A DNA stretch of 64,000 bases from Petunia secreta (GCA_029990175.1 JARKIP010000005.1:30017501-30081500), one strand, 5' to 3'; shown: positions 34,603 through 46,670, counted from the stretch's first letter. Notes: a model not told the origin generated them from the sequence alone. Program-made: numbers and translations.

Positions 34603-35451
34603 TGATACATGGTAAAAACACGCGGAAGTAATAAAGTAGCGGAAACTAAATATAAACACGATAACAAGAAAAGTTGAGACTAGGAAGAACAGAAATAGAA
34701 GAAAGAATGGATAAAAAGATTCACAATTATCCAAAAGGGGGAATGAAACTCAAACTTTACAAGGATATCATACTAAGCGATGAATCTCTATAGGTTCCAA
34801 GCAAAGAGATTCACGAAGCTTCAAGCTTCAACAAGAAAGGTCAAGCCTCTTTTATGTTCTATTCTTCAATGTAAAATTCTAACTTCCCAAATGAAATGAC
34901 TAAGTGTGGTATTTATAGGTATTCCACACTTCTAAATGAAAGGTCTAAAAAGCCTCAAAATTGGGTTAAAATATTCAAGGCCACATAGGGCTAATATAGG
35001 AAATACATATAAAAGCTAATAGAATTCCCGTCTTGACAATACAGGAGTAGGCGCCCCGCCTGGTATAGTAGGCGGTCCACCCGAACTTGAAGTGCAGAGA
35101 GTGCGCGGTCCGCCCTTTTGTAGAGGCGGTCCGCCTCAAGCAAGATCCAGATAGTGCATCATTGGGTAGGCAGTCTGCCAGGTATTATGGGTGGTCTGCC
35201 TGTTTCTGTGGCGTTCCAAGCACTGAAGTGAAAGCTCTTGAAGTCATCCCCCAAGCCTCTATCTTCAAAGCTCTTCCAAACCAAGTGTGGGTGAGCATTT
35301 TGGATCTCTTTAGCTTGACTCCGACCAAATGATCTTGAGTCAACTTGGATTGCATCATCTTCCCTCTCGAAGCTATTGATCTCGCATCCCATTTATCCTT
35401 CAAGCTTGGCTTTTGATGGTTGGTGCTTTTGGCTCAATTTGCCCCGCATCA
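34603..35451 (-). repeat. E3 5' LTR proper, 849 bp
   Basis: It starts TGATACATGG and ends CCCCGCATCA. It matches the 3' LTR 29421-30279. It keeps the six-palindrome cluster and a minus-strand TATAAAT box (34911-34917). Confidence 0.85.
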
Positions 35452-36366
35452 TCTGCCCGGAAGCCTTTATAGAAACAGGCCCCCTGCCTCTGCAGAGTAG
35501 GTGGTCAGCCTACTAAAAGTCCAGAGAGGGTGTATAAAGTAGGCGGTCCATCTGTTCACAGGGACGATAACAAGAAAAGTCGAGACTAGGAAGAACAGAA
35601 ATAGAAGAAAGAATGGATAAAACGATTCACAACATGAATTGATTCTCAAAAAAGGGGAATGAAACTCGAACCTTACAAGGATTTTATACTAAGCGATGAA
35701 TCTCCATGGGTTCAAAGCAAAGAGATACACGAAGCTTCAAGCTTTAACAAGAAAGGTCAAGCCTCTTCTATGTTCTATTCTTCAATGTCAAATTCTAACT
35801 TCCTAAATGAAATGACTAAGTGAGGTATTTATAGGTGTTCCACACTTCTAAATGAAAGGTCTAAAAAGGCCCCAAATTTTGTTAAAACACTTAAGGCCAC
35901 ATAGAGCTACTATAGGAAATACATATAAAAACTAATAAAATTCCCGTCTTGACAATACAGAAGTAAGCGCCCGACCTGGTATTGTTGGCAGACCGCGTGA
36001 ACTGGAGGTGCAGAGAGCGGGCGGTCTGCCATTCTGCAGAGGCGGTCCACCTCAAGCAAGATCCAGAGAGTGCATCATTGGATAGGCGGCCCGCCTGGTA
36101 TTGTGGGCGGTCTGCCTGTTTCTGTGGCGTTCCAAGTGCTCAAGAAAGCTCTTGAAGTCTTCCCCAAAGCCTCTATCTTCAAAGCTCTTCCAAACCAAGT
36201 GTGGGTTAGCATTTTGGATCTCTTTAGCTTGACTCCGAACAAATGATCTTGAGGCAACTTAGAATGCATCATCTTCCCTTTTTGAAGCTCTTGATCTCGC
36301 ATCCTATTTCTCCTTCAAGCTCGGCTTTTGATAGTTTGTGCTTTTGGCTCAATTTGCCCTGCATCA
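35452..36366 (-). repeat. E3 LTR-leader unit 2, 915 bp
   Basis: A 112-bp piece of leader (35452-35563) is joined to an LTR lacking its first 55 bases in plus-strand order (35564-36366). The linker carries palindromes at 35477, 35499 and 35541. A TATAAAT box on the minus strand lies at 35827-35833. Confidence 0.8.
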
Positions 36367-37280
36367 TCTACCCAGAACCCTTTATAGGAACAGTCCACCC
36401 GCCTTTGCAGAGTAGGCGGTCAGCCTACTAAAAGTCCAGAGAGGGTGTAAATGTAGGCAGTCCGCCTGTTCACAGGGACGATAACAAGAAAATTTGAGAC
36501 TAGGAAGAACAAAAATAGAAGAAAGAATGGATAAAATGATTCACAACATGAATTTATTATCCAAAAGGGGAATGAAACTCAAACCTTACAAGGATTTTTT
36601 ACTAGGCAATGAATTTCCAAAGGTTCCAAGCAAAGAGATACACGAAACTTCAAGCTTCAACAAGAAAGGCCAAGGCTCTTTTATGTTCTATTCTTCAATA
36701 TTAAATTCTAACTTCAAAAATAAAATGACTAAGTGTGGTATTTATAGGTGTTCCGCACTTCTAAATGAACGGTCTAAAAAGCCCCCAAATTGGGTTAAAA
36801 CACTAAAGGCCATATAGGGCTAATATAGGAAATACATGTAAAAACCAATAGAATTCTCGTCTTGACATTACAGGAGTAGGCACCTCGCCTGGTATAGTAG
36901 GCGGTCCGCCTGAACTGGAAATACAGAGAGTGGGCGGTTCGCCCTTCTACAGAGGTGGTCTGCCTCAAGTAAGATCCAGAAAGTGCATCATTGGGTAGGC
37001 GGTCCGCCTGGTATTGTGGGCGGTCCGCCTGTTTCTGTGGCGTTCAAAGCGCTTTAGTGAAAGCTCTTGAAGTCATCCCCAAAGCCTCTATCTTCAAAGC
37101 TCTTCCAAACCAAGTGTAGGTGAGCATTTTGGATCTCTTTAGCTTGACTCCGAACAAATGATCTTGAGGCAACTTTGATTGCATCATCTTCCCTCTTGAA
37201 GCTCTTGATCTCGCATCCCATTTGTCCTTCAAGCTCGGCTTTTAATGGTTGGTGCGTTTGGCTAAATTTGCCCCACATCA
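36367..37280 (-). repeat. E3 LTR-leader unit 3, 914 bp
   Basis: Same structure as unit 2: linker 36367-36477, truncated LTR 36478-37280. The minus-strand TATAAAT box is at 36740-36746. Confidence 0.8.
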
Positions 37281-38095
37281 TCTACCTGGAACCTTTTATA
37301 GAAACAGGCCCCCCCGCCTCTGCAGAGTAGGCGGTCAGCCTACTAAAAGTAAAGAGAGGGTGTAAAAAGATGGCGGTCCGCTTGTTCACAGGGATGATAA
37401 CAAGAAAAATCGAGACTAGGAAGAATTGAAATAGAAGAAAAAATGGATAAATTCACAACATGAATTGATTATCCAAAAGGGGGAATGAAACTCGAACCTT
37501 ACAAGGATTTCATACTATGGGATGAATCTCCATAGGTTCCAAGCAAGGAGATACACGAAGCTTCAAGCTTCAACAAGAAAGGCCAAACCTCTTCTATGTT
37601 TTATTTTTCAATGTCAAATTCTAACTTCCCAAATAAAATGATTAAGTGTGGTATTTTTAGATGTTCCACACTTCTAAATGAAAGGTCTAAAAAGCCCCCA
37701 AATTGGGTTAAAACACTAAAGGCCACATAGGGCTAATATAGGAAATACATACAAAAACTAATAGAATTTCTATCTTGACAATACGGGAGTAGGCGCCCCG
37801 CCTCGTATAGTAGGTGGTCCGCTCGAACTGGAAGTGCAGAGAGCGGGTGGCCTGCCGCAAGAAAGATATAGAGAATGCATTATTAGGTAGGCAGTCCATC
37901 TGGTATTGTGGGCGATCTTCCTGTTTCTGTGGCGTTCCAAGCCCTCAAGTGAAAGCTCTTCATGTCTTCCCCGACGCCTCTATCTTCAAAGCTCTTCCAA
38001 ACCAAGTGTGGGTGAGCATTTTGGATCGCATCCCAATTGTCCTTCAAGCTCGACTTTTGATGGTTGTTTCTTTTGGCTCAATTTTCCCTTCATCA
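37281..38095 (-). repeat. E3 LTR-leader unit 4, 815 bp, with internal deletions
   Basis: Linker 37281-37393, truncated LTR 37394-38095. Parts of the palindrome cluster and about 80 bp near 38030 are missing, and its TATA box is mutated (37653-37659). It ends CATCA and is followed by CTTTG at 38096-38100. Confidence 0.8.
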
Positions 38096-38100
38096 CTTTG
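38096..38100. repeat. Target site duplication of E3, right copy
   Basis: CTTTG, identical to 29416-29420. Confidence 0.8.
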
Positions 38101-38405
38101 CTTGAGCTTCCAATATAAAGAGTGGTATATTTTCTATGGAGGCTTGACATGCATAAATGAGCTTAAAATTTTGTGAATGAACTTGCTAGCCTTTGTTCTT
38201 CAAGTCAGGTATTTGATGTTGGGATTGGAAAAGTGTTCTTTGTGGATTATTTTGATACTTAGATATATAATAAGTGTGTGCACTTTGAATGTAAGTATAA
38301 GAGTTTCTTTCTACTCTCATTGTTGTGTATTATTGATTTGCTACTCATCCGCGTCATGGTTTTACAAGGTATAAATTTAAAGACGAATTCTTTTAAAGGA
38401 GGGAA
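38101..38405 (+). other. E2 3' interior and polypurine tract
   Basis: E2 resumes after E3. No frame is recognised. AAAGGAGGGAA at 38395-38405 is a purine tract immediately before the LTR start TGAACGGG. Confidence 0.6.
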
Positions 38406-39073
38406 TGAACGGGTTAGCATTTGAAGCCATGGAGGATTCATAATCAACATTAGGAGCTTGAAGTGTCTCAAAAGGGCTTGGAAGCGAAGAATCAAATTAA
38501 AGAATAGCCAAAATGGCTAATGACAACTTGCAGGATTTTGGATAGTCAGTTTCTTTAAGAGTGAATTCGATCCTATACTCTTCTTCTTTGTTTGAAAAAT
38601 GTACAATGGAAAGGGATGCTAGTCGGCTCGGCAAAGTTGTAGCCCAAAAAAAAAGAAGAAGATCTAGAGTGATTCCTCACCTATCCTGTTAGGTGCCCAG
38701 TGGAACGCTCGAGTGTAGATTCCCTATGTTCATGTAAATGGCCGGGGCCGGCCGGCCCATAGATCTAAGAGGATCTGAGTACGCGTGGCGACTGCGATGC
38801 CACAAATCTTGTTCGTGGAGAAGGACCCAGAGAAAGGGGTGCGATCACGAGAAAATAGAGCGTGGTCATGATGAAACTTCAAGTTACATTCCGCGATCGC
38901 AAGACCTCAAGCATGGTCGCAAGGGTCTTAGAGAATAGTTGTCGTTGTCATGAATAGACAGAGCAGGATTGCGCTAAAGGGCGGCTTGGCCAGATTCCAG
39001 AATTAGCATTAGGGACAATTTAGTCCATTCCTCATTGTATTTACTAGCTACTATAAATAGCTTAATTGTAAGG
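38406..39073 (+). repeat. E2 3' LTR, 5' part, interrupted by E4
   Basis: Homologous to 24852-25270, including GGAGGATTCATAATCAACAT, a TCGTGGAGAAGGA-type stretch and TATAAATAG at 39052-39060. It departs from the 5' LTR at 39074, where E4 starts. The remainder should lie beyond the window. Confidence 0.75.
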
Positions 39074-39539
39074 TGTGTAGGCAAAAATATGCAACCTATG
39101 ATTACGGTGATAAGAGTCCAGCTAGCGAAGAATAGACTAAGTTTACGAGTCACTGGGCACTGAGGATACACGCCTGCTCAAAAAGCTACGGCCGCTCAGT
39201 GAGGACAGGCCTGGGGACGTAAGGTATACATCCCGCTGCCTTATGGTTTACAGTCTCCTAATTAGGGTTAATTTGTATCACCGCCTTGAGTAAATAGGCT
39301 CATGGCATATAGTGTTTGTATTTTTCAATAATTAGGACTCGGGTGAACCCATAACTGTAAAATACCCTTCACCCCATTGTATTATTCATCAAGAAATTCT
39401 CCAAGAATCCCACTTGCTCAAGCAATACAAGTTCTTTGTTTTCTGATTTATTTACTTTTCCTTAGTATTTACTGTATGGCTTATGAACCCTTACAAATTC
39501 TATCTGCTTAACCTATTGAGCAATTTTCAGACATAAATA
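39074..39539 (+). repeat. E4 5' LTR, about 466 bp
   Basis: It starts TGTGTAGGCAAAAATATGC exactly where E2's LTR similarity ends, and ends at about 39539 just before the primer site. The terminal CA appears mutated to TA. The second LTR is not in the window. Confidence 0.6.
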
Positions 39540-39542
39540 GTT

Positions 39543-39560
39543 TGGCGCCCACCGTGGAGC
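39543..39560 (+). other. E4 primer-binding site, tRNA-Lys type
   Basis: TGGCGCCCACCGTGGAGC matches the reverse complement of the plant tRNA-Lys 3' end as I remember it, apart from one or two bases. It sits three bases after the LTR. Confidence 0.7.
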
Positions 39561-39651
39561 CTAGACAATTAGGTGTTTATGAAGGAAAAGCACGACCGTA
39601 TTGAACAACAAGGATGATGTCCGGAAGAACACCACCGAAGTGGTTAATGAT
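39561..39651 (+). other. E4 leader, cut by E5
   Basis: Only 91 bases before E5 starts. An ATG at about 39617 opens a short frame (SGRTPPKW) that could be the gag start. The rest of E4 is predicted to the right of the window. Confidence 0.45.
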
Positions 39652-40977
39652 TGATCACGCTCAACTACGCCATAAAAAAAGGACTAAGAAGTTGCGGAAA
39701 ATATAGCTCAGTATTTAAAGTCGCGAGGTCGAATCCAACAGAGAACGCGACTCCTAGCAGTTTATCAAGCTAAATTATCTTCCAATCAACTTCAAGTGTA
39801 TCTTTAACGTGGTTTAGTTCCATCAACTACTTAATAATAAACTACATAACAAGGAATTAAAGATAGACTTGATTCAAGAGATGTGAAACCTAGGATTGAT
39901 TTTCCCAACTCCTAACTTGTGCTAAAATATTATGTTATTAATTCCCCATGAATCATCCTATTGAAAAAGTGCTTCAAGTTTACAACTATTCACTTCCGTT
40001 TAGTAATCATAACTTTCACTAATCAACTATTACAATTAAGTAATGAAGATTGGGAGGACTACACTAATAGTTCACAGTAATGATCAATATTCTTAATTCA
40101 CCATTTGGACAACCTAAACAATGCCTTTGTTTTAAGTTGAAATACTACTAGGTATTTAATACTGGCTCATGAATCTATTCCTAGTAATCACAAGAATAAA
40201 GGGACAATTAATCGGGCATCCTACCAATTAATTAGAGTGAAATTCATAAACGACATAGTTAGGAATAACTAATAAGGTTCACTCATAAAACAACAATTAT
40301 CATCACACAAACATGTGGAGTGGTTCAATCAACCCTAGAATGGGTGATTTAGCCACTTATAGTCATATTCTAAGACAAGAATAAACTATAAGCATGTAAA
40401 AATCACTAGAGATAGATGGATTGATGAGGTAGAGTCTTGAAGCTTGATCCTCTCCCTTTCTTCCCTCCTTTTGATGTTAATTAGGTCAAAAGTTTCATTC
40501 AATTGAGTTCCAAGGTGTATATATAGTGTAGGACTTGAGTTAGGGCGAAAATACCCTAGAAATAACCAATAAAATTCGGAATAGGCATTTTTCGGGGGCT
40601 GCACACCGTGCCACAAGCCATGCAATCCCTTGTTTGATTACTTGTGTACAACTAGGCTATGGGTTCTCTACACAGAAGGGTGCACGATGTGCTGCACTAT
40701 GTGTGGCTTGACGTGCACCCTAGTTTTTACCAGGTTTGTCCATCTTTTCTTCTGTTCTTCGCTCGCTTCACCCTCGGGCATCTACTCAGACTTCAAAACA
40801 TTTGTTTTCACTAAACTTTGCTCTACGAATGCCTCATATCATCAACATAATTCGTACAAGATTAAATACACCAAATGAGAGAAATTCAACTCAAAGTGCT
40901 AACTAATATAACTAGTAGAAGCATAAATACGAGGCAAAAGTATAGGAAATATAATAACATCTATCCTCGTATCGACA
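39652..40977 (-). repeat. E5 3' LTR, 1326 bp
   Basis: It starts TGATCACGCTC. Its start on the minus strand is TGTCGATACGAGG. The left 220 bp match 44681-44875 closely. Short open frames on both strands (such as 40386-40625 and 40630-40878) have no support. Confidence 0.7.
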
Positions 40978-41000
40978 CCATACTTAAACCTTTGCTCATC
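40978..41000 (-). other. E5 purine-rich tract before 3' LTR
   Basis: On the minus strand GAGCAAAGGTTTAAGTATGG precedes TGTCGATACG. The position fits the plus-strand primer region, although the purine run is imperfect. Confidence 0.5.
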
Positions 41001-41092
41001 CTTGAGCACTTATACCTTGAACACAAGACTCACCAAAACAACTCACACAATGACTAGGGTTTAAATAGGCACTTAACAAGTTGCATATGCAC

Positions 41093-41988
41093 TAGGGGTG
41101 GCAAATGGGTGGGTTGGGTTAGATTTGGGCGGGCAGAAAATAGATCAAGCAAATATGAGCTGGTTTATAACCTACCCATATTAATATGGGTAAAATGTGG
41201 ATTGGATAAAATATGGATTGAGAAAATTATGGATTGGATGGGGCAAAAATCAATTCTAACTCATTATATCCAATTTTATCTCTTGAAGCTAAGAAACCTC
41301 ACCGAATCATTGCTTTAGCAACAAAGCTCAAACCATTTATGACCTAGTTTATCAAATTCAATACTCTCTCTAATTTGTCGCATAATCGTAGTGTTTAATA
41401 GAATATAAAATTAAAATATTAATTATTTGTACATTAAATTAATTGAAAGAAAAAAGTTTTTAAGCAACAGTAATCGCACCAAACACAATATATATATGGA
41501 GAGAAAAAATTCATTGTCTGTTCACTTTCCTTCTTCAAGTCTATTTATATAAAACTAACTCAAATAATATTGGTAAACTAAGGAGGTACATTGGGTGAGA
41601 ATAATCCAAATATACAATCAAATTGCTACTGACATTTTAAAAATTTTGTAACCATCCCTCAATTCTTTGAAAAAGATCAATCAAAGCTCAAAAACAAATA
41701 ATAAAAAATACTATGAGAAAAGGAAACTTGAGAAAGGATATTTCTTAAAGTTGAGTGTTTACCGTAGGTCTTCTCTGCTTTGGAGAATTGGGAGATGGCT
41801 GGAGGAAGATTGTGGGCCACATCAATTTTATTTGGTTGACCCATATTTTACCCATGAATACCCATATTTCTATGGGTTACATATGGCATGAAGCCCAGAT
41901 TTTACCCGTTAAAAAATTAGTTATCCAACCCATTAAATATGGATAAAATGGGTGGATTAACAAAACGTGGGCTCATATTGCCACCCTA
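41093..41988. mobile_element. hAT-like non-autonomous element, 896 bp
   Basis: It starts TAGGGGTGGCAA and the reverse complement of its end starts TAGGGTGGCAA. A perfect 8-bp duplication ATATGCAC flanks it (41085-41092 and 41989-41996), as expected for hAT. Subterminal TGGGTAAAAT-type motifs occur in both orientations. Short open frames inside (41109-41318, 41667-41891) show no transposase similarity. Confidence 0.8.
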
Positions 41989-41996
41989 ATATGCAC

Positions 41997-43500
41997 TAAT
42001 CATGCTTTATTCACAAAAATCATGCCAAGAATATTTAAAAACAATCAAGTGCATCAAATCAATCTCCCAATCCCACATCAACTCCAAACTCGCCCAATAA
42101 GTCATGCCAGTACACACTCTATTAAAGGGACTAATAAAAGAACTCGTTTCTCCTAAATCATGTGCCCTCACCATCAATTCGAAGTTTAATGAAGGAATTC
42201 ATATAAGAGAATGAAAATAAACGAAAGTTCACAATAAGATGGAACATTCACTCTCAGAAAAGAACTCACATGCAACACAAGGCGTATAAGCTTGCCCTTA
42301 ATATAGAACTCGACTACTGTCCATCTACTCGTCTGATATCAACTAGGACTTATTTTGGTTGTAATGCAGGCAATGGGACGGGTAGGATATATTTAGAGAA
42401 TAGTGAGTAACCACCCCAAGCAATTTAATACACTAAATTAATTAAAGCATTTTCCTTCCCAACTAATCTTTCTTTTACAGTCACAGAGTCAACCTTTACC
42501 AACCTTGTTCTTTAAGCAAAGTAGGAGAAAATGATAGGGACTACTCTTTATATGCATCCATCTTTAAAACAAAATTTTTATTAATGCATATTTCAATTAT
42601 TGAAGAATAAGTTTTCACTTTTTTCTCTTTTTTTTTTCTTAGTAAATCTCTCTAATAGTATCCTCCTATGCACCTTTTGTCTTCTTCTAACAACCACAAT
42701 TTTCTCACTTTATTAACTAACGTTTTAGTCTCATAACACCTACAAGTAAAACTCGCCGAAATTTAACACAAGAAATAGGAATCACAATGGCTATCAGAGA
42801 AAATGCTACATGCTAAAAAGGGTTACCTAAGGTCAACTTTCATTGGTAACATCTAATTCTGAAGCTTCAAATAAATTGGGTATGAATGGAATGCCTATAT
42901 CACTTCCTAGCCGAGCAAATTTGTCATTTCGCTTTGCACACAAACGGGACAAGTTCTAGACATCAGGTATTAAACATGGAGAAAATAAAATCCTCACTCA
43001 CACATTGCACATGACCTACTCAAAACGGCTCAATTCGCGAAAGCAAACACAAGCAAACTCTCAAGCAAATCTAGAGTCAACATCATGATCATAGGCTTCA
43101 AACAATGCACTCAATATTTCTCAGAGCAAATAGATCCTGACAGAATATATGCATGAAGTTCACATACCCAAAATAAGTATCTATATAAAACTAGTCAAAT
43201 CATGGAGCGAAGATTCTCCCATCCGTTTACTACACTCTAATCCTAAAAAAAAAAAATCTACCTATACCCATTTCAAACTACCTCTTTTGGAAAAAAAATC
43301 GACGCCCAAAGAAAAAATGAATGGTATTATTAGCACAAATAGGAAGAATCCCACCCCACGCTTAAAATCATGCATTGCCCTCATTGCATTAGAAAAAAAT
43401 GCTGATAGAGAAACTTCTTGAGGCTCTAAGCACGAAGAACATCCTTGTGAGCTTCATTAGGGTATGAGGTACTCAAACTTCCCCGAAGAAGGATATCCTC
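41997..43500 (-). other. E5 interior, non-coding
   Basis: No recognised frame on either strand. A poly-A run lies at 43245-43257. A plus-strand open frame at 43149-43421 is antisense and low-complexity. Confidence 0.5.
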
Positions 43501-43703
43501 ATCCAATCGTATGAGATTGCAAGCACCCCACACTTAGACTTCAAAACCAGTCGAAACCTGCAAAACAAAGAAATTCACCAAGTAATATCCTTAAAATAAT
43601 AACATTATTTTTTTCATTTTTTTTTTACTTGTATACAATTACAATCACGGGTTGCCTCCCGAGAAGCACCTTAGTTGTAGTCGTGTCATGACTTAACTTA
43701 GCA

Positions 43704-44559
43704 TCAACACTTTTTCCTCCAACTCAAGCTTATGTAGTGCCTCCTTAATTGAAATTCAACTCTTCGGTTATGCTCTTGAGGTGGCACAAGTTCTTGCATG
43801 CCAAAAACTAAGCATCTCCTTTTGCGCGTAGCCAAACTCAGGAGTATCTTCAAATTGATGGCTATGTTCCTGAACAAGCACCACATATACCATTTTATAC
43901 TCCTTGGCTTGAAAACGAGGATTGTCATCCTGCCTAGATGGTAGTGAAAACTTCATAATGAAAGTACCATACATCTCATCCTTTGACTCTTCCACTGGCT
44001 TAAAAAGATCAATTTCTATATCTCCCTCTAAAACTAATGTTGAAAAGTGTCTAGAATGTGGTTCAACCTGCTCACACTTCACTATATTCACATCCTCTTT
44101 CTGCTCTTTCTGGCACGACTTAGAGTCAACTAGAATTGCAGCTTCAATTTTTGTGTCTGACTCTAGTACCACATCTTCATCCTCAGCATCATCCCACCCA
44201 TATGGTTAGATGGTTGGCTATAAACCCTTAACTCTTTCGATGGAAATTCACGTTTTAGATCTTCAACTATAGGCATGATATCTTCTTCTAATTCCATGTA
44301 CTCTTGGCTGGGTTGTTGAATTCCCAATAATGCAGCCAACTGGCTCATTTGATCTTCCTAGCGTCATAGTTGTGCTCTACGTCTGTCCTAAATATTTATC
44401 AATTCTGCTTCATATTGTCTCTCAGCATCCTCCACTTCATTGCATCTACTATTATCATAAGAGAAAGAAGAATCATCATAATAAAGGCTCGGAGAAGAAT
44501 AAGACGTATTAGCATAACCATAATAATGATCATCTAACCACATTTTATTTGTTGATGCC
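43704..44559 (-). pseudogene. E5 gag-like remnant
   Basis: On the minus strand an ATG at 44559 starts MASTNKMWLDDHYYGY followed by a Tyr/Ser-rich stretch, ending in TAG at 44388-44390. After a shift come 44163-44348 (LAALLGIQQPSQEYMELEED) and then 43768-44172 (VLESDTKIEAAIL ... EEVSKDEMYG-like text). The pieces read as one broken acidic protein starting just downstream of the primer site, where gag is expected. No catalytic domain is seen. Confidence 0.5.
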
Positions 44560-44653
44560 ATATATTCTTTTAATTATCTAAACTAAATAAATATGTTTAG
44601 AAACGAAGTTAATTTAACAAATAAATCAGCTATCCTAACAAGCTAAATACACC

Positions 44654-44677
44654 ATGTTCCCCGACAACGGAGCCGAA
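44654..44677 (-). other. E5 primer-binding site, tRNA-Asp type, decayed
   Basis: The minus strand reads GGCTCCGTTGTCGGGGAAC after the LTR, close to the familiar TGGCGCCGTTGCCGGGGA Asp-type site. Confidence 0.6.
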
Positions 44678-44680
44678 ATT

Positions 44681-44874
44681 TGATCACGCCCTACTACGCC
44701 ATAAAAAAAGGACTAAGCAATTGCGACAAATATAGCTTGGTATTTAAAGTCCTTAGGTCGAATCCCATAGAGAACACAACTCCTAACAGATAATCTAGCT
44801 AAATTATCTATCCAATCAACTTTAAGTGTATCTTTAACGTGGTTTGGTTCTATTAACTACTTATCAAGAAACTA
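44681..44874 (-). repeat. E5 5' LTR, part before LINE insertion
   Basis: TGATCACGCC onward matches 39652-39850. Similarity ends at the poly-T run at 44875. Confidence 0.75.
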
Positions 44875-46670
44875 TTTTTTTTTCGTGAAACTGGAAATTT
44901 TATTATTATCACCACCAACAAGAACTATTACAAGCTAAAACAGTGTCCAAATAAAAACTTACACCAGCCTACATCTTTCAGCTATTCTTTATACTCTAAC
45001 TACCTAATCTAATGCCAGCGTCACCATATAAGTCGATTGACAAATAGCACACAGAACGAAAAATAAAACCAAAAACCAAAGCAAAGACATAAAATACAAT
45101 GCAAAATATAAGGAAAAAACAGCATCTATGCCACTACACCTCCTGGTTCAGCTACTTACTGCTTGTATAAGCTCTCTATCCATCCTATCCCTTTCCTCCT
45201 CTGCCTCTTGTATGTCACCACTTGAAATCTATCTTCACATGTCACTTTTATACTCTAGGTTAGGACCTGTGGTCTGATCACTTTTTTCTCCCATTGAGCT
45301 TTATTGTGAGCCATCCAAATCATGTATACCAATGCTGTTAAAACACTCCAAACAAAGTATTTACCCATCCTTCCTACCATTTTTCTAGTAAGCCATTTCC
45401 ATAAGCCTGTAAAATCCAGATTCTACACATTTATTCCCAACCACTTTAATATCTCTCTGATGCACTATACTGAATAGACATATTGAAACAATAGATGCTC
45501 AAGTGTCTCCTCCTAATCCCCATAGAGAAAACAGGTGGTTTCCTTGGAAACTCCAAATCTGTGAAGTCTTTCCAAGGTCAGCCACTTCTGGTTGATTGCT
45601 AGCCATCTTATGATTGAAAAGTTTGGTATGTTCAGTTTATTCCAAATCCAGTTCCTCCATGTTTTCACTTCCAACTCCCCTTGTTTCCACCTGTAACCTC
45701 TATGTGCTGTATAGTGCCCACCTGGTTTTAACCAACTATTCTGCACATACCTCCATGCAAACTCTCGTTTAATTCTGCATATAAGCTTCTAGTACCAACA
45801 GGAGTTGTGGTGGTTGATATGTCCACCATTTTGCGTCTCTTAGGTATACATGGTGCACCCATTTAACCCGAAGATTATCAGTCTTACTTGCCATATTCCA
45901 GACATATTTTGCTATAGCAGCCTTATTCCACATTATGCAGTCCACTATCCCTAATCCTCCTTCATTTTTAGATCTACAGAGTAGGTCCTAGGCTACTAGT
46001 GTTGTTCTGTTTATCATTACCTTCCCATCCCAGATATAGTTCCGGCATATAGCTACATGCTCTTCATAGCTGCTTTTGGAATGATGAAAATTGATGCCCA
46101 ATATGTCTGTATATGCATTAGCACAGTGTTCACCAACATGACTCTCCCTGTATAGGATAAGCGTCTTAAACCCCAGGTCTTCACTTTTGCTTCCATTTTC
46201 TCCACTAGCACCTGACAATCAGTGATGGTCAACTTTCTAACTGATATTGGAACTCTCGGGTACTTAAAAGGTTGATTAGCCTTCTGGTACCCTGTGAGCT
46301 CACATATGTCTTGTACTTCTGATGCTGCCATGTTCACACTGTAGATGTTTGACTTTGCTGGACTTATCTGTAATCCTGAAGTTTCAGAGAAAGTTTTCAT
46401 TCCTTTTAGTATCCACATGATAGACCTGATTTCCCCTTTGCAGAATAGAAGAATGTCATCTGCAAAACACAAATGATTCAATTAAATTTCTTTGCATCTG
46501 GCATGATAGGCAAATCCTTCTTTTCCTACAATGTACTTCATGATCCTTGACATATACTCCAACCAAATAACAAACAGTAGGGGGGAGATTGGATCTCCTT
46601 GTCTGAGGCCCTTTCTTCCATTTATTTGCCCATGTTGCCATCCATTGAGAGAAATTGTGTATGGAGTTGT
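44875..46670 (-). mobile_element. L1-type LINE, truncated by E6
   Basis: Nine T at 44875-44883 are the poly-A tail of a minus-strand LINE. Upstream on that strand are non-coding 3' sequence, a zf-RVT-like domain and the palm of the reverse transcriptase. The element stops abruptly at 46670, in the middle of an RT codon context, where E6's LTR begins. The N-terminal RT and endonuclease should resume beyond E6. Stops and frameshifts make it a pseudogene. Confidence 0.85.
45500..46670 (-). pseudogene. LINE reverse transcriptase and zf-RVT domain, decayed
   Basis: The minus strand reads TTPYTISLNGW ... KGLRQGDPISPLLFV (RT motif with GDPISP), then after an in-frame TAA the catalytic box CFADDILLFC at about 46470, then SGLQISPAKSN and LTGYQ. 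A shift follows, then NYIWDGK, GGLGIVDC and a tryptophan-rich linker. The segment 45513-45746 (IRWLAINQKWLTLERLHRFG) matches the zinc-binding RT tail common in plant L1 elements. The catalytic FADD is intact, but the gene is broken by at least one stop and two shifts. Confidence 0.8.

Larger units (their letters stand above)
29421..38095 (-). mobile_element. E3: LTR retrotransposon with stacked 5' LTR-leader units
   Basis: CTTTG duplications flank the whole block, showing that it inserted into E2 as one unit or grew later inside one insertion. On the minus strand the order is a tandem array of LTR-leader units (38095 to 35452), a full LTR (35451-34603), Met-type primer site (34599-34588), leader, gag-like frame, protease-like frames, a purine tract (30292-30280) and the 3' LTR (30279-29421). 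No RT or integrase is present, so it is non-autonomous. Stops interrupt the coding. Confidence 0.8.
39652..44875 (-). mobile_element. E5: non-autonomous LTR retrotransposon, Asp-primer type (right end interrupted)
   Basis: 39652 onward and 44681 onward are direct copies starting TGATCACGC. Just before the right copy is a decayed Asp-type primer site on the minus strand, and just after the left copy is a purine-rich tract on the minus strand. This gives a minus-strand element with a 1326-bp 3' LTR (39652-40977). The interior holds only gag-like remnants, plus a hAT-like insertion. The Asp primer type and the minus-strand motif GGTGCTTCTCGGGAGGCAACC (43644-43665) resemble Athila-type elements; this is inference. 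The 5' LTR is cut by a LINE at 44875. Confidence 0.7.

Noticed and set aside
34198..34734. 178-codon minus-strand frame with hydrophobic residues
   Set aside because: It crosses the E3 LTR end, primer site and leader, so it cannot be a gene of the element; hydrophobicity comes from T-rich DNA.
43644..43665. CCCGAGAAGCACC block as a possible regulatory site
   Set aside because: It resembles a recurrent non-coding motif in plant gypsy elements; I cannot assign it a function from one copy.
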